From NCBI GenBank assembly GCA_028386065.3, contig JAKUCV010000247.1, forward strand, positions 162,336 to 226,335: a DNA stretch of 64,000 bases, read 5' to 3'. Position numbers and translations under genes: made by a program. Each line of letters starts with the position of its first letter. Within the stretch, counting starts at the first letter, position 1. Of this stretch, positions 34,029 through 45,640 are shown one piece after another. This DNA is from Turnera subulata (lineage: Eukaryota; Streptophyta; Magnoliopsida; Malpighiales; Passifloraceae). Under the pieces are notes generated by a model. It saw only the letters and a list, made by a program, of their open reading frames with translations, was not told the DNA's origin and searched no databases.

Positions 34029-35037
34029 GTTCTGCTCTGGCTCCTTTGTATCTATGCATAATAAGTGGACCCCCGTAGCGTGTCTCTTGTAAAGTTTCCC
34101 GGCACATATGACATACCCTCCCGCTAGTCTTCTTAGAGTATTCTTTTCTTCGGTTAGTCGTCCCCTCGGGGAATGTCCCTTCCCTAAGGTATTTCAATAT
34201 GTCTTCATACCAATGATCCGAGTCACTGTCGTGTTCAATCTGGGCATGTAATGGACGATTCACCTTTGCAGTAGTAAGGGCCATGATGGAAGCTTTGTTG
34301 GGGTTCAATTTACTCAAGTGACCTTGAAACCAGGATTCACTTGCCTCCTTTTTCTGGTGGTAGGATGGACTTCCTCTTCTCCGGACCGTCAATGGCAAGA
34401 TGATGGCATTGTTTGGCATTCCCATCATTGAAGAAAGTATGGCTAATGCATGAGCGAATTGATTGTCCTTCCTTGGTACATACTCGAAATCTATTACTTC
34501 AAATTTGGAAGCTAGGTCCTGCAAATAATCGTGGTAAGGTGCCAATTTTTCTTCCTTGATCTTCCATTCTCCCTTCACTTGGAAGATCACCAGAGCCGAA
34601 TCCCCAAATACTCTTATCTGCTTGATCCCCATGTTGAGTGCTATCTCCAAGCCGATGGTGCATGCTTCATACTCAGCCACGATATTGGTCGCCTCAAATT
34701 CCAATTTGCAAAAAATTGGGTAAGTCACTCCATCAGGAGACATGAGAATTACTCCCGTTCCAAAACCTCTTGCGTTGGCAGCCCCATCAAAATACATCTC
34801 CCAGGTGGGTGTATCTAAGCTCATTATTTCTTCATCGGGGAATTGTGGTTCAAACCTCTCATCATTCCCTACCGGTTGAGAGGCTAAGAAATCAGCTATG
34901 GCGCTTCCTTTGATGGCCTTTCGTAAAATGAACCGGACATCAAATTGTGACAGGATGGCCACCCATTTGCTCGTGCGGCTACTTGGCACTGGCTTCTCCA
35001 TTAAGTACTTGATGGGGTCCATTCGAGAAATGAGCAA
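34003..35037 (-). pseudogene. pol: H linker and second (archaeal-type) RNase H
   Basis: One open frame of 344 codons. The first part finishes the ordinary RNase H/connection. From about 34800 a second RNase H follows (WEMYFDGAANARG, AEYEACTIGLE, FGDSALVIFQVKGEW, NQFAHALAILS), the domain acquired by Tat-clade elements. Of the catalytic D-E-D-D set, the first three are seen, but the fourth appears as His (NQFAHALA in place of the usual NxxADALA). The enzyme would probably be inactive even where the frame is intact. Confidence 0.8.
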
Positions 35038-35079
35038 GACTTCAAAGGATATGAAATAATGGCGGAGCTTTTGACATGC

Positions 35080-36761
35080 TCACGTCAAAGCCACACACGT
35101 CTTTTCCACCATGTTATAATTCAACTCATAACCATTGAACTTCTTGCTTAAGTAATAGATGGTAGCCTCTGTGCAGGAGTCTGGCAGGTATTGGGCTAGC
35201 ATTGCTCCCACGGCCTCTTCTGTGACAGTTAGATATAGCAACAAGGGCTTCCCTGGCCTGGGAGGCTGGAGTATTGGGGGATTAGACAAATACTTCTTGA
35301 TTTGCTCGAAAGCATCTTGGCACTTGTCATCCCATTCAATCGGAACTCCCTTCTTAAGTAAGCGGTGGATGGGTGCAAAAATGCTAGAGAGTTGAGCAAT
35401 GAAATGGCTGACATATTGTATTCTTCCAAGAAAGCTTTGGATTTCTTTCTCGCTCTTTAGGGTTGGCATTTCTTTAATGGCTTTAGTCTTGGAAGGATCC
35501 ACTTCTATACCTCGTTCGTTTACCATAAAGCCCAACAGTTTTCCTACTTGAACACCAAAAACACACTTTTGAGGGTTGACTCTTATACCGAATTCCCTAC
35601 ATCTCTCGAAGAACTTCCTTAGGTTGGCCACATGGGATTCCCGAGTCTCTGACTTCACAATCATATCATCAACCTAAACCTTGACTTCTTTATGCATCAT
35701 GTCGTGTAAGAGTGTAGTGGCCATTCTTTGGTATGTTGCCCCGGCGTTGATCAATCCGAAAGGCATGACTTTGTAACAAAATGTACCCCATTCTGTTCGG
35801 AAGGACGTTTAATGTTTATCTTTTGGCGCCATTTTCACTTGATTTTACCCCGAGAATCCATCCATGAAGGATAATAATGCATGTCCGGCCGTTGCATCCA
35901 CCAACAGATCAATGTGCGGTAGTGGGAACTCATCCTTAGGGCAGGCCTTATTCAAATCTCGGTAATCCACACACATCCTCACTTTCCCATCCTTCTTCGG
36001 GATTGGCACTATATTGGCTAACCATTCAGGATACTCAATCGCTTCAAGAAACCCGGCTCGAATTTGCTTCTCAACTTCTTCTTTCACCTTCAAGGCCCAT
36101 TGAGGTTGAAGACGGCGGGCCTTCTGCTTCACAAGTTTGGCATTGGGAAAGAGGGGAATTCTATGTTGGGCGATGGTTGGATCGATACTTGGCATATCTT
36201 CATAGGACCATGCAAATACATCCACATACTCTTTGACCAAAGCTGCTAAATCTTCTTGGATCGAACTTTCGAGATTCGTACCAATCGTCATGATGTTTGG
36301 ATCAATATCAGTGCCCAGATTGATTTCGATAGAATCCGGGAGTTCATTCATTTCATTACATTCACATGTATTACGCATGCAACAAACATCATCACAGAAA
36401 ACATCCAAGTAAGCAAAAGAGTGCCTCATTTTATTACTTTGGGATATAAGGACATCATCATTCTTCAGGGTTTTAGAACAGGAGAGGCTAAAATCAAGGG
36501 AATCACTATCCGATTCCTCGGTTACATCTTCAAACTCACTATCTATTTCAGGCTCACTCTCAGACTCAGAGACTGCAGGAGAACGAACCCATGTCAGCTT
36601 CTCCCCCACCTGTCAGTGTCAATCCTAATTCTTGCCTTTTTGCATAGTGCTGTGGATGACCGTCCTTGCAAGTCTTCCTTTTTCCCTTCCTTGGCCAACA
36701 CTGAGCATGAAGCAGTCTCCCTCGCCTATCCATTTTGTAAGGTTAATTCCCGGGGTGACAT
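35080..36761 (-). pseudogene. pol: H reverse transcriptase and first RNase H
   Basis: The frame from 36609 gives an acidic linker (SESESEPEIDSEFED), then RT (QHRIPLFPNAK, VPIPKKDGKVRMCVDYRDLN, FPLPHIDLLVD) to TAA at 35845-35847. After a gap with shifts, V-D-D-M-I-V appears near 35662-35673, with TAG at 35674-35676 replacing the Tyr of Y-V-D-D. The rest of RT and RNase H run to 35080. In 36610-36761 a short conserved linker remains next to the I insertion. I find no protease active-site motif between gag and RT, so PR seems deleted. Confidence 0.8.
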
Positions 36762-38749
36762 TGTTATAGGCTTAATTGAAGGAAGACAACAGAAATACAG
36801 GATTCTCCAAGATTTTGGGTTGAAATGATTTCCTTTAGGATTCTGATTTTATTTCTCCAATTAGCATAATCAGTCTCTATTATTATTAGAGATTTTCCTT
36901 ATCTTTATTGCCTTATTAGTTGGATACTCTTTAATGAGTTCTATTAGCATTAATATTAGGTTTCTATCCTTGTATTCACCTTGTCCTATTTAATGGACTC
37001 CATAGAATAAAAACAAGCAAGCAAATTCAAACATTTTATTCAAAGAGATTGAGCTCTCTTTCTAACGAGAACTCAAGGTAGCCTACTCCCTTTGAGGAGT
37101 TGCAAGGTTAGCTAACTCCCTTAGAGTTGCAAACATAGGTAAGAAAAGAGGTCAGAATAAACCTCTCAAGGGTCATCGCCCTTGGACTAGATCCTGGAAA
37201 GAAGATCCTAACAACTTGGTAGCGAATTCAGCTGTCATGGGTGATGATATGGAATCTCGTTTTGAATCCCTCGAACACACTCAACAACAGAAGCAATCTG
37301 ATTTGCAAATGATGGGGAAGGTGCTGCATCAGATTCAAAAACAACTGCATGAATTAGTGAGTTTGAAGGCTCCTGTAGTTGCTGATTCTTCCACCACTCC
37401 TTCTGCTCGCCATCATGCTGGTTCCTCCATAGATCCAGCTTCTTCTGGCACTATTCCCAGGTTTTCCAAACTTTATTTTCCTACTTATGATGGTAATTCT
37501 GATCCTTTAGCTTGGTTAAATAGGTGTGAGCACTTATTTGACCATCAGCGTACAGTTGATGCTGACAAAGTTAGCCTGGCAGGCTTCCACATGTTAGAGG
37601 AAGCGCAATATTGGTACAACCAATTAAAGGCCAAAGGCTTGCCTTCCTGGGCTGAATTTCGCCACCGATATAATCTCCGTTTCGGACCTCCAAAGGGTTG
37701 TGGTGCACTAGGTAAATTGGTGCAGCTGCGCCAAACAAGTTCTGTGGACCAATACCAAAAAGCGTTTCAGGCCAAATTGACCCGTGCCTGTACTCGGGTG
37801 TATGATGATCAACATGCTGAATTTTTCATTGCTGGACTTGCAGACAATATTCGTCATGATGTCCAAATGCAACAGCCCAATGATTTAGATACCGCTATGA
37901 ACCTTTCCCGGGCTTTTGAACTCAAATTTCAAGACCAACAACCCTCTGCTCTTACTAGCACTTGGTGGGAGGGTTCTCGGCATTCGCCTACTGCGGTGGT
38001 GCCACCTACGAGTGGCTCCTTTCCTTCTTCCCAGGCTGTTTCTAAGTCTTCCTCTACAGCTCCCTTTGTTCGCAAGTTAAGTAAGGTTGAACTAGTAGAG
38101 AGGCGTGCCAAAGGCCTTACAATTGTGATGAGTCTTATTCTTCCAATCACAAATGCAAAACTTTATTTTGGCTGGAAGTTTATGACCCAGATACACAGGC
38201 CGCCGAGGTGGGTACTGAGCCTGGAATTGGCACACTTCCAGCCCACTTACCTTGATTTTGTGCTTGAGGACAAGCACCAATTGCAGGAGGGGAGTGATGT
38301 TATAGGCTTAATTGAAGGAAGACAACAGAAATACAGGATTCTCCAAGAATTTGGGTTGAATTGATTTCCTTTAGGATTCTGATTTTATTTCTCCAATTAG
38401 CATAATCAGTCTCTTTTATTATTAGAGATTTTCCTTATCTTTATTACCTTATTAGTTGGATACTCTTTAATGAGATTTATTAGCATTAATATTAGGTTTC
38501 TATCCTTGTATTCACCTTGTCCTATTTATTGGACTCTATGGAATAAAAACAAGCAAGCAAATTCAGACATTTTATTCAAAAAGATTGAGCTCTCTCTCTA
38601 ACGAGAACTCAAGGTAGCCTACTCCCTTTCAGGAGTTGCAAGGTTAGCTAACTCCCTTAGAGTTGCAAACATAGGCAAGAAAAGAGGTCAGAATAAACCT
38701 CTCAAGGGTCATCGCCCTTGGACTAGATCCTAAAAAGAAGATCCTAACA
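36762..38749 (+). mobile_element. Element I: short gag-only LTR element (TR-GAG type)
   Basis: Complete element of 1988 bp with perfect target duplication GACAT (36757-36761 and 38750-38754). LTRs are 452 bp each (36762-37213 and 38298-38749), TGTTATAGG to ATCCTAACA. About 16 mismatches between them were counted by hand (about 3.5%), so insertion is fairly recent. A PPT (GGAGGGGAGTGA, about 38286-38297) precedes the 3' LTR; a PBS is not obvious. The internal 1084 bp hold gag only. Such gag-only terminal-repeat elements are known in plants as TR-GAG and need pol from an autonomous partner. Confidence 0.92.
37237..38263 (+). pseudogene. gag: Gag of element I
   Basis: ATG 37237 (MGDDMESRF; the frame is open a little upstream, through the LTR boundary). 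The N-terminal 60 residues are Gln-rich and heptad-like. The retrotransposon Gag capsid domain follows (FPTYDGNSDPLAWLNRCE, YWYNQLKAKG, FRHRYNLRFGPPKG, HAEFFIAGL). Near 38115-38125 the frame shifts, so the zinc-knuckle (NCDESYSSNHKC on another frame, about 38121-38156) is out of phase and its first Cys is missing. The open frame instead runs on to 38364 inside the LTR with unrelated residues. No pol coding follows. Confidence 0.8.
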
Positions 38750-39570
38750 GACATTCTCATTGGGCAATGTGACTTCTTTTCGTTCCACCAAATCCTGAAT
38801 CTTGTATCGGAGTTGGAGGCGTTCGTCAGTGGTATGCCTGGTTATTTGGTGAAATTCATAGTACTTGCTTGGGTCTCCTCTAGCCATCGGGCTACGCTTA
38901 GGCTCTAGGGGTTGCAGTAAACCTTCTTCCACGTATTTTTGAACATCTTCCCCAAGTTGACGGCATCTTCTAGCTGCATACCTGCTCCAATAAGTGCTTT
39001 GAAATTGGCATAGTAGTTGCCAATCATATGGTTGTAGTAAGTCGGCTGAAGGTTCCTAATAACCATCTGTATCTGATCTTCCTCAGTAGATCGGTTCACC
39101 ATTTGGGAAGCCTTGTTGCGCCACCTGGAAATGAAAGCAGAAAATGTTTCCTTGCCTTCCAGCTTAGTGGTTTCCAGATCCCTCTTGGTTACTTCTATTT
39201 CTGTGTTGTAGCTGTACAGATCTAGGAATTCTTTACAAATATCCTCCCATTGGCTCACTCTATTTTCACCCAAAGTCATGAACCACTTTAGAGCCGCCCC
39301 CGACAACGTCCTTTTGAATAATGGGGCCATCAAATCTGGTCATATCCCCATAGGCTGTAGCATTCTTATATAAATCTTCAAGTGGGTTCTAGGGCGCCCC
39401 ACTCCATTAAAATTCTCAGTGTCAGGCATCTTGAATTTTTCTGGCAGCCGGGCTTCACGGAACAGAGACAAGTGGTCTAGGTTCCAATCATCCTCCTTCC
39501 TCTTCATGGTCTTCAACAACTCCTCCACTTTCCTGAGCCTTTCCTCATCTCCTCTAGACCCTTGAATCAT
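38750..39570 (-). pseudogene. gag: H gag, cut by element I
   Basis: The frame from 39570 (MIQGSRGDEERLRKVEELLK) reaches TGA 39340-39342, continues in the same frame from 39333 to 38905, then shifts into 38932-38744. Capsid landmarks: LPEKFKMPDTENFNG, PLFKRTLSGAALKWF, WEDICKEFLDLYS, FSAFISRWRNKA. The last part (YYEFHQITRHTTDERLQLRYKI) is the region just after the knuckle in Tat elements; no complete CCHC remains. I interrupts at 38749/38750. Confidence 0.8.
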
Positions 39571-40242
39571 CGAACCACCGCCTTATGTTGTTTCATCCTC
39601 ATTTTGTGTTAAAGTTTGTCCCCCATTACTCCCAAGGGACGCTGTTCCATGCTTGAGCATTATCAATGCATCCCTTACAGCTGGATCTTACAACAGAGAC
39701 TCCATGTTCGCATCCATCTTGGTAGTATCATCTTCACTCATCTTACACTAATATTGAGGGAAGATAGGTGTGAAAACTCTGGGTACCCAAGGGGATCACT
39801 CTCTTTTTTTTTTTAGGATAAGGGTCATAAAGGAGGCACTTTATTTACATTTACTTGAATTCACAACAATTAATCAATCAGATGCACGTACCACTTATTG
39901 ATTCATAATGCATGAGATGCTTAGGGTATGCAGCTGGTTGGGGGCCAAAAGATTGCCGCTAGGGAATAGGCTGACCTACTCACATGTGATAAAGGATATC
40001 GCGTGAGGTCCAAGGCCAATTAATCCCCATCATTGCTAAACATCGAGAAACGGGTTCACTCAAACCACTATCGCTTAAGGAAAGCATGTAGCGGATTTGG
40101 ATTCCCTCGCCCTCTTAAGGTAAAGGCTTCACATTAATTGTTATAAATGCAAGGCACTTATGATGACAAGTAAAAGGCACACAAGATTTAACAATTGCAC
40201 AAAGTCTCTTGAACCCACTACTTCCCTAGTGGAGTCTCCAAC
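39571..40242 (-). other. H 5' leader and primer site
   Basis: Non-coding 672 bp between LTR and gag. Next to the LTR, on the - strand, is TGGAGACTCCACTAGGGA (about 40223-40240), the expected position of the PBS. Its GACTCCACT core resembles the tRNA-Arg-type sites of Tat elements, but I cannot assign the tRNA with certainty. A T-run lies at about 39806-39815. Nothing else is recognised. Confidence 0.5.
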
Positions 40243-40762
40243 TGTGAATACCCGACCCAAAATCACTTGGGCCTATTCACCTAATTCTTTCACCTTCTTC
40301 CTCGGGTCAATCCCACAACATTGGAGTCGCCACCCAAGTTTTATTAAGGACAAAACTTCGGAAAAACCTTAATATGACTCCTTTAGGCTACATGGTCATG
40401 GCGAACCAAAGTTATGGGATCGGGGGTTCGTCACAGATGGGAAGGTGTTAGGCACCCATCCGTGTTGGGTCGAGACTATGTGCAATTATGAAATGCAAGT
40501 GTGCCTGGTGCAAGTGTGCATGTGTGGAAAATAAAGAGAAGGGGAGAAGAAGAAGATTTGGCTTGCATCCCGTTGTACGACTAAGATTACCTACGTACCC
40601 GAGTGATTGGGGTCAAAGCCACGTAGTTCTAAACATGGCATAAATCGGCCACTTACATCATCAACAACATCAACATATAATCCACAAAGATCAATCAAAA
40701 AGGGGGAGTTAGTGTTACCTCTTGTAACCCGCCTATAGCTCCTTGTAATGGATTGAGTTCTA
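40243..40762 (-). repeat. Inner 520 bp of H 5' LTR, interrupted by B
   Basis: Same start as 16049 (TGTGAATACCCGACCC) and colinear with it to GAGTTCTA at 40762. There the B LTR (TGATGCAC) begins, while the left copy continues with CACCCACC. The remaining LTR should lie to the right of the B-C complex, beyond the window. Confidence 0.88.
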
Positions 40763-42897
40763 TGATGCACACGCAATATGCATAGTTTTAAGCATGATTT
40801 TAGGCATGATATGTGCTCATTCTTTCATGATTATATGCCTCCTATGCATAATTCCGTCATATTTCCTGTAATCCCACCCCTTACTGCATGATTAGTGATT
40901 CCAGGTGCATTTCGACCAATTTGGGAAGATTTCAATGAAGAATTTGAAGAAACAGCCTCTGCCACGGCATGAGCCTGTTGCAGAACCCTTGAGGCTGTCC
41001 CTGAGGCTATTGTTCATTACGAACCCAATTAAAAGCCTAATTCCACCTGCAAATCGCAAAATTTCCACTAAGGCTCATTGTCCCTGATCGTTTCCAGGAA
41101 GTCTTCATGACACCTCATTATCAGCAGTAGAGGCAGAAATAAACCAAAGAAGAAGTCAAACGAGAACTGCAACTAAACCTTGCACAGCCTCAGCCTGTGT
41201 GTCGACAGCCTCATGCCGTGCGTCCTGCAAAACCCATATTTATAGGAACAATATTAAATTACACCACTTGCTCATCCCGCACATGAAGCCTGTAAAACAC
41301 GACCTGAGTGCTTCAAAAGACCTTTGGGCAGGAGGGAATAATAATCATAGTGCCCAGAAGAAGGACAGAGGGATTACCCACTCAAATTCCAATATTCCTT
41401 CTTGGAACCTGCAGCCCACTACCAACCCACCAATCAACTTCTGCCCATGACGCCTATCCTGACACAAACGATGGAGGAACTGACGAGCACGCTGGAGAAC
41501 TGACGAGCCAACTTGCCCAAACACCCATGCTCTCCAGCAAGTTGGGAGGAGGAAGAGTAGGGAGAAGCATCTACAAAATGGGAGAAGAGAAGAGGATAAG
41601 GCATCCCCGGATCAACACCCAGAAACCCCTTAGTTGTAGAGTTCTTTAAAACAGAGGTGGGACCCAGAAACACCAAGGGTCCAAGGGAAAACACGGTTCT
41701 GCAGCCTTTCTGGGCAGTAACCGTATTGTCCATAACCTCCAGATTGTTCAAAAACACTATGCCAATCCATTCTTCCATTGATTTTGTAACCTTGATTATG
41801 AACTAAACAACCCCTTCTTAGGTTGAAGGGGGAAGCATATATCTAGTTTTTGCGAAATAAAATTGCTCATGTTCTTAACCATATTTCTTGCTTTAGTTGT
41901 TGAGAGCTTTCTCCATGTCTAGGTTTTGATTAAACCCATGCATAAACACAGGTAGCTAGGTGGAGGATCGAAAGGAGAAACCGTAGCTACTAGAACAACA
42001 ACAACAAACTCTTAGTTTTTTGCTTGTGACGGGGCTAGAAATTAATTAAGGAATTAGCCTCAACACCAATCCCTGAGTTTGACCTATGCGAAAGCACCAG
42101 GAAGATGAGAGCCATGAGAGGCACCTGTGAGCGAAAGCAATTGGGTGCAGTATAGGTTGAGAGCGCCTGCAAGAACCAATCTTATAATTGACTCCCTTGC
42201 TGTCAACAGCATCAAGCTGTGCCCAGCACAGCCTCAGTCCGTGACAGTATAGTCAAGAGATAACACAACTCCTAATTTGATTTTTGATTGATTATTGAGT
42301 AGTATCTCCTTAATTTAGTAGTAGCCTGGTGAAGGACCGAAAGTAGAAGCCAGGAGTGCTAGACCAACAATAGTCAACCTTCACTCCTTAGACATTCGAA
42401 AGAAGATAGGGAGAGACTGTGGGTATTAGCACCAACATTAAACTTCATCCTTAAGTGGACGTTTACTCTAGTGATAGGGGGTAGAAGGAAGCTCAGGGAA
42501 CTATTAATAAGATCGAAAGTCGTTGATAGTACCTTAGGTTGGGAGCCCCGTCAAGACATCTCATTAATCACAGCCTCATCCACAGGCTCAGCCTGTGATG
42601 ATGCTGTCGAGCAATTTGTAAACATAAATCAGGACATGTGAACCCCGGATGCCTAAGAATTCACCACTCCTGATGTCTTCCTCGTTTAAATTATTGTTAC
42701 ATTTATTTTACTGCTTATTTTACTTCTTAATTATTATTCACCCAAATCCATCTTTGTTTAATTGTTTTCAAGTCTAGTTTGTCCGAAATTGAAGGAAAAC
42801 GGATTCAACCCAGTCCCTGTGGATACGACCTTGATAAAGTACTACAATAACCCTGTGCACTTGCAGGAAACCCACATTGCAGAAGCTACGCATATCA
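40763..42897 (+). repeat. 5' LTR of B
   Basis: TGATGCACACG to GCATATCA. It contains family motifs CACAGCCTCAGCCTGTG at 41183-41199, then 41204-41220, about 42204-42244 and 42569-42605; a TATA-like ATATTTATAGG near 41229-41239; and two copies of a GGTGRAGGAYCGAAAG block (about 41960 and 42330). Short open frames here (for example 41308-41649) are shared by all LTRs of the family but show no sign of being genes. Confidence 0.9.
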
Positions 42898-42903
42898 AGT
42901 TTT

Positions 42904-42921
42904 TGGCGCCGTTGCCCGGGA
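42904..42921 (+). promoter_or_regulatory. Primer binding site of B (tRNA-Asp type)
   Basis: TGGCGCCGTTGCCCGGGA, 6 nt after the LTR end, one mismatch from the G site. It would bind the 3' end of tRNA-Asp. Confidence 0.85.
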
Positions 42922-43019
42922 CTGGCGCTTGATTCTTTTTACTTTTTATTTTTGATTTCTTAGGCTTTTCAATATCTCACCCTTTCTTTTTTTCCAAGTT
43001 TGAAGCTTTCAGGTGGTGC

Positions 43020-44774
43020 ATGCCCCAAACCAGGAGCAAGAAGCCATCTCTAACCTTCCACCAGGAGATTGAAAAGGCGGCCCGCGAGTTCTGTAAGAAG
43101 AACAAGGAGAAACAACACAACATGGCGGACAGACCCAACGAAGGAGCACACCCAGAGGTTGAACAGGCTCAGCCTGTGCGACCTTACTTCCCGATGTCAC
43201 AGCTCCTACAACCACCCACCACCATCATCCACAACAGCATAGCAATCCCAGATGTCGACGCCCCCTATGAAATCAGAACAAACCTGATCAGCATATTGGA
43301 GAGGCGCACATTTGCAGGCTTACCCTCAGAAGATCCAAATTCACACTTGCAGAATTTTTTGCGGGTGTGTAGCAGTGTAAACATAGTTGGGATGACCAAG
43401 GAGCAGTTGTATATGAGGGTATTCCCATTCTCACTCAGAGATGCAGCATTCGAATGGCTTAGCAACCATGAGACAGGCCATTTCATAGATTGGGACAGCC
43501 TGGTCAGAGCTTTCTTGAAGGAGTACCACCCATCGAGCAAAGCTGTAAACTTGAGGCAGCAGCAGATAGGATTTTCCCAGCGCTATGATGAATTCATTCG
43601 TGATGCTTTGGAGCGCTTCAGGGGATTGCTGAGGAGATGCCCAAACCACAGAATTGATGAGGCCGTGCAGCTTGAGCAATTTTATTGCGGCCTGAGTGAT
43701 GAAGACCAGAACACTCTCGACAAAATGGCGAATGGTTCATTTCTGGACAGGGACTACAATGAAGGAGTTGTCATTCTTGAAGCTCTGTCAAAAAGGAAAA
43801 CCCAGATCAGAGGAGTCAAGGCCTCTGCAATAATTGGAGTAGACAGAGTAACCAAGCTGGAGGTAGAAATAGAAGCCCTCAGAAAACAATTAGGGACTGC
43901 TCACGTCAAGACAGCCACATCCACAGCCTCAGACAGTGAAGGATGTGGAGGACCTCACAGCATGTCCAATTGCCCACTCTTCAGCGAATGTGATTTTGAG
44001 CAAGCAAATTTCATCCAGCAGAATCCAGTGCCATATGGGAACACTTATAATCCATCTTGGAGAAATCATCTAAATTTCTCTTGGAGGGCATCAAATGAAG
44101 AAAGAATCCCATAACAGCCCCAATTTCAGCGACAACATCAAAGCGGACAGCCCCAGTACCAGAGGCAGAACCAAAGAGGACAGCAAAGCAGCAACACCGA
44201 CATGATGAGCATGTTGCAGTCCATCTTGGAAAACCAAAACAAGATGAGCGAGGAGATTACTCAAATCAAATCCCACAGCAGAATCCTCGAAAATCAGATT
44301 GCGCAACAAGCCTCGATGTCTACTAATCATCAAGGAACCCTTCCAGGAAAACCAGTGGAGAACCCGAGGATTGAACATCGCAATGCTGTGATCCTTCATA
44401 GTGAAGAAGAGTTAAGGGCTACAGCACCAAGACAGCCTGATGCTGTGGAACAGACAACATCAACATCTAGCTTGGAAGAGATAGTGCAGACACTGGCTAA
44501 GCCTGTCGCTGAGGCTGTTAGCACGAAGAAAGTAGAGAAACAGCCCCAGACTGTTCAACCTTACCAACCTCCACTCCCATACCCAGAAGTGTACCACAGG
44601 GCCAAATTGGAAAAGCAATTCAGTAAGTTCAATGAAATGTTGAGAAAGTTATATGTGAATGTTCCTTTCAGAGATTTGGTCACACAAATGCCTTCATACG
44701 CTAAGTTCCTCAAGGAGATTTTGACAAGGAAGAGAACCATTAACGATATTGAGACTGTAGCTATGACAGCCTAG
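43020..44774 (+). pseudogene. gag: Gag of B
   Basis: ATG 43020 (MPQTRSKKPSL). One frame of 585 codons is interrupted by TAA at 44112-44114 and closed by TAG at 44772-44774, where C has CAG. The capsid region is at about 43260-43720 (SNSVNIVGMTKEQLYMRVFPF-type segment, DAAFEWLSNHE, FLKEYHPSS). A Cys/His-poor knuckle-like segment (EGCGGPHSMSNCP) is near 43938-43977. The Gln-rich tail holds family motifs read as amino acids (AQPVRPY, QPDAVEQ, KPVAEAVS). It is the best-preserved Gag of this family here. Confidence 0.85.
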
Positions 44775-45280
44775 GGGAGTGCTCTCACTCAACATCAACC
44801 ACCCAAGAAATGCTCAGACCTAGGGAGCTTTACAATACCATGTCATATTGGGACCAAGAAGATCGAAGGGCCCTGTGTGACCTAAGAGCTAGTGTCAGCC
44901 TGTTGCCAGTTTCCATCATTCAAGGCATGGACCTCGGAGACATCAAGACCATAAGGATAAAAATCCAACTCGCTGACCGCTCACTTGTGTACCCTGTGGG
45001 AGTACTAGAGGATGTGCCCGTGAAGGTTGGTGATTTCTTCATTCCTGTTGATTTTTTGGTCATGGATATGGCATTAGATGCCCACACGCCCATCATTTTA
45101 GGGCGACCTTTTCTTGCCACGGCTAGGGCATTCATTGATGTTGAGAAAGGAAGAGTGACACTGAGAGTTGGAGAAGAAACGATGAATTTCAATATGCCCA
45201 AGGCCCCTAAGCTAGAGTTGAGCTTCGGCACCTGCTGCCAGTTTGACACTATTGATGACAGCATCAACTCAAAGCAATAG
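44775..45280 (+). pseudogene. pro: Protease region of B
   Basis: Continues gag after the TAG. A small deletion near 44866-44870 changes the frame to that of 44810-45280. The active-site segment reads C-D-L-R-A-S-V-S-L-L-P (about 44875-44907), where C and G have D-L-G-A-S, so the essential Gly is Arg. The flap and hydrophobic motif (PIILGRPFLATA) are intact. Probably inactive even if frames were continuous. Confidence 0.8.
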
Positions 45281-45640
45281 TCCCAGCCTGTCCAGCAGCA
45301 TATCCAACAGCCTGTCCAGCAGCCTGTCCAATAGCAGTGGACTACCAATCAAACTCGAGCTGGTGATCTTTCACAAACTCTTCCTCGAAGATTGAACGAA
45401 CTGCACTTGGGTATGAATGGTAGTACCATGGTTTTCAAGGAGAAAACCACAAAAAGGCACAATGAGGAGGCCAAGTCCTTTTCTGGGAAAAGAGGCGATC
45501 CAAGTGGACAGGTCCATTTACCATTCTTCGTTTTTTCCCTCAAGGGGAAATGGAGATTGGTGGTGTCGGAATCAGCCCATTCATGGTCCATCGTAGAAAG
45601 GTAAAAATCTATCACCCTACCATGGATGTTTTCAGGGTGA
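45281..45640 (+). pseudogene. pol: Deletion scar of B pol: integrase C-terminal remnant
   Basis: Following PR there is a short motif-rich stretch (repeated CAGCCTGTCCAGCAG, 45284-45332). Then, from about 45470, two short frame pieces match the end of integrase (SGKR near 45483, KIYHP near 45606) as in A and C. Everything between (RT, RNase H, INT finger and core, about 3 kb in C) is absent. Junctions are not sharply defined. Confidence 0.6.

Larger units (their letters stand above)
16049..40762 (-). mobile_element. Element H: Tat-clade Ty3/gypsy element, host of G, I and the B-C complex
   Basis: LTR ends are TGTGAATACCC (16049 and 40243) and GGGTGTTCACA (17661). Transcription is right to left: 5' LTR from 40243 rightwards (only 520 bp before B interrupts), PBS-like site 40222-40240, gag 39570-38750, pol 36761-32975, antisense ORF 31455-32735 (+), tandem repeats, PPT, 3' LTR 16049-17661. 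A second, archaeal-type RNase H and an antisense third ORF are hallmarks of the Tat clade. The body is split by G (18156-30267) and I (36762-38749). Left flank is TATAG (16044-16048); the right flank lies past the window. Compared LTR parts differ at about 20 of 430 positions counted by eye. Confidence 0.88.

Noticed and set aside
36256..36828. 190-residue + strand frame over H RT
   Set aside because: Antisense shadow of the RT segment 36609-35845, running into the I LTR.
41308..41649. Open frame in the B LTR, repeated at 48636-49037 and 52975-53274
   Set aside because: It lies wholly in LTRs and is shared only because the LTRs are homologous; length and ends vary, and no domain is recognised.
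43020..44774. B/C/D motifs in gag being only a codon effect of a Gln-Pro repeat
   Set aside because: The same 17-mers occur in LTR and non-coding DNA and in both orientations, so protein repetition cannot explain them.
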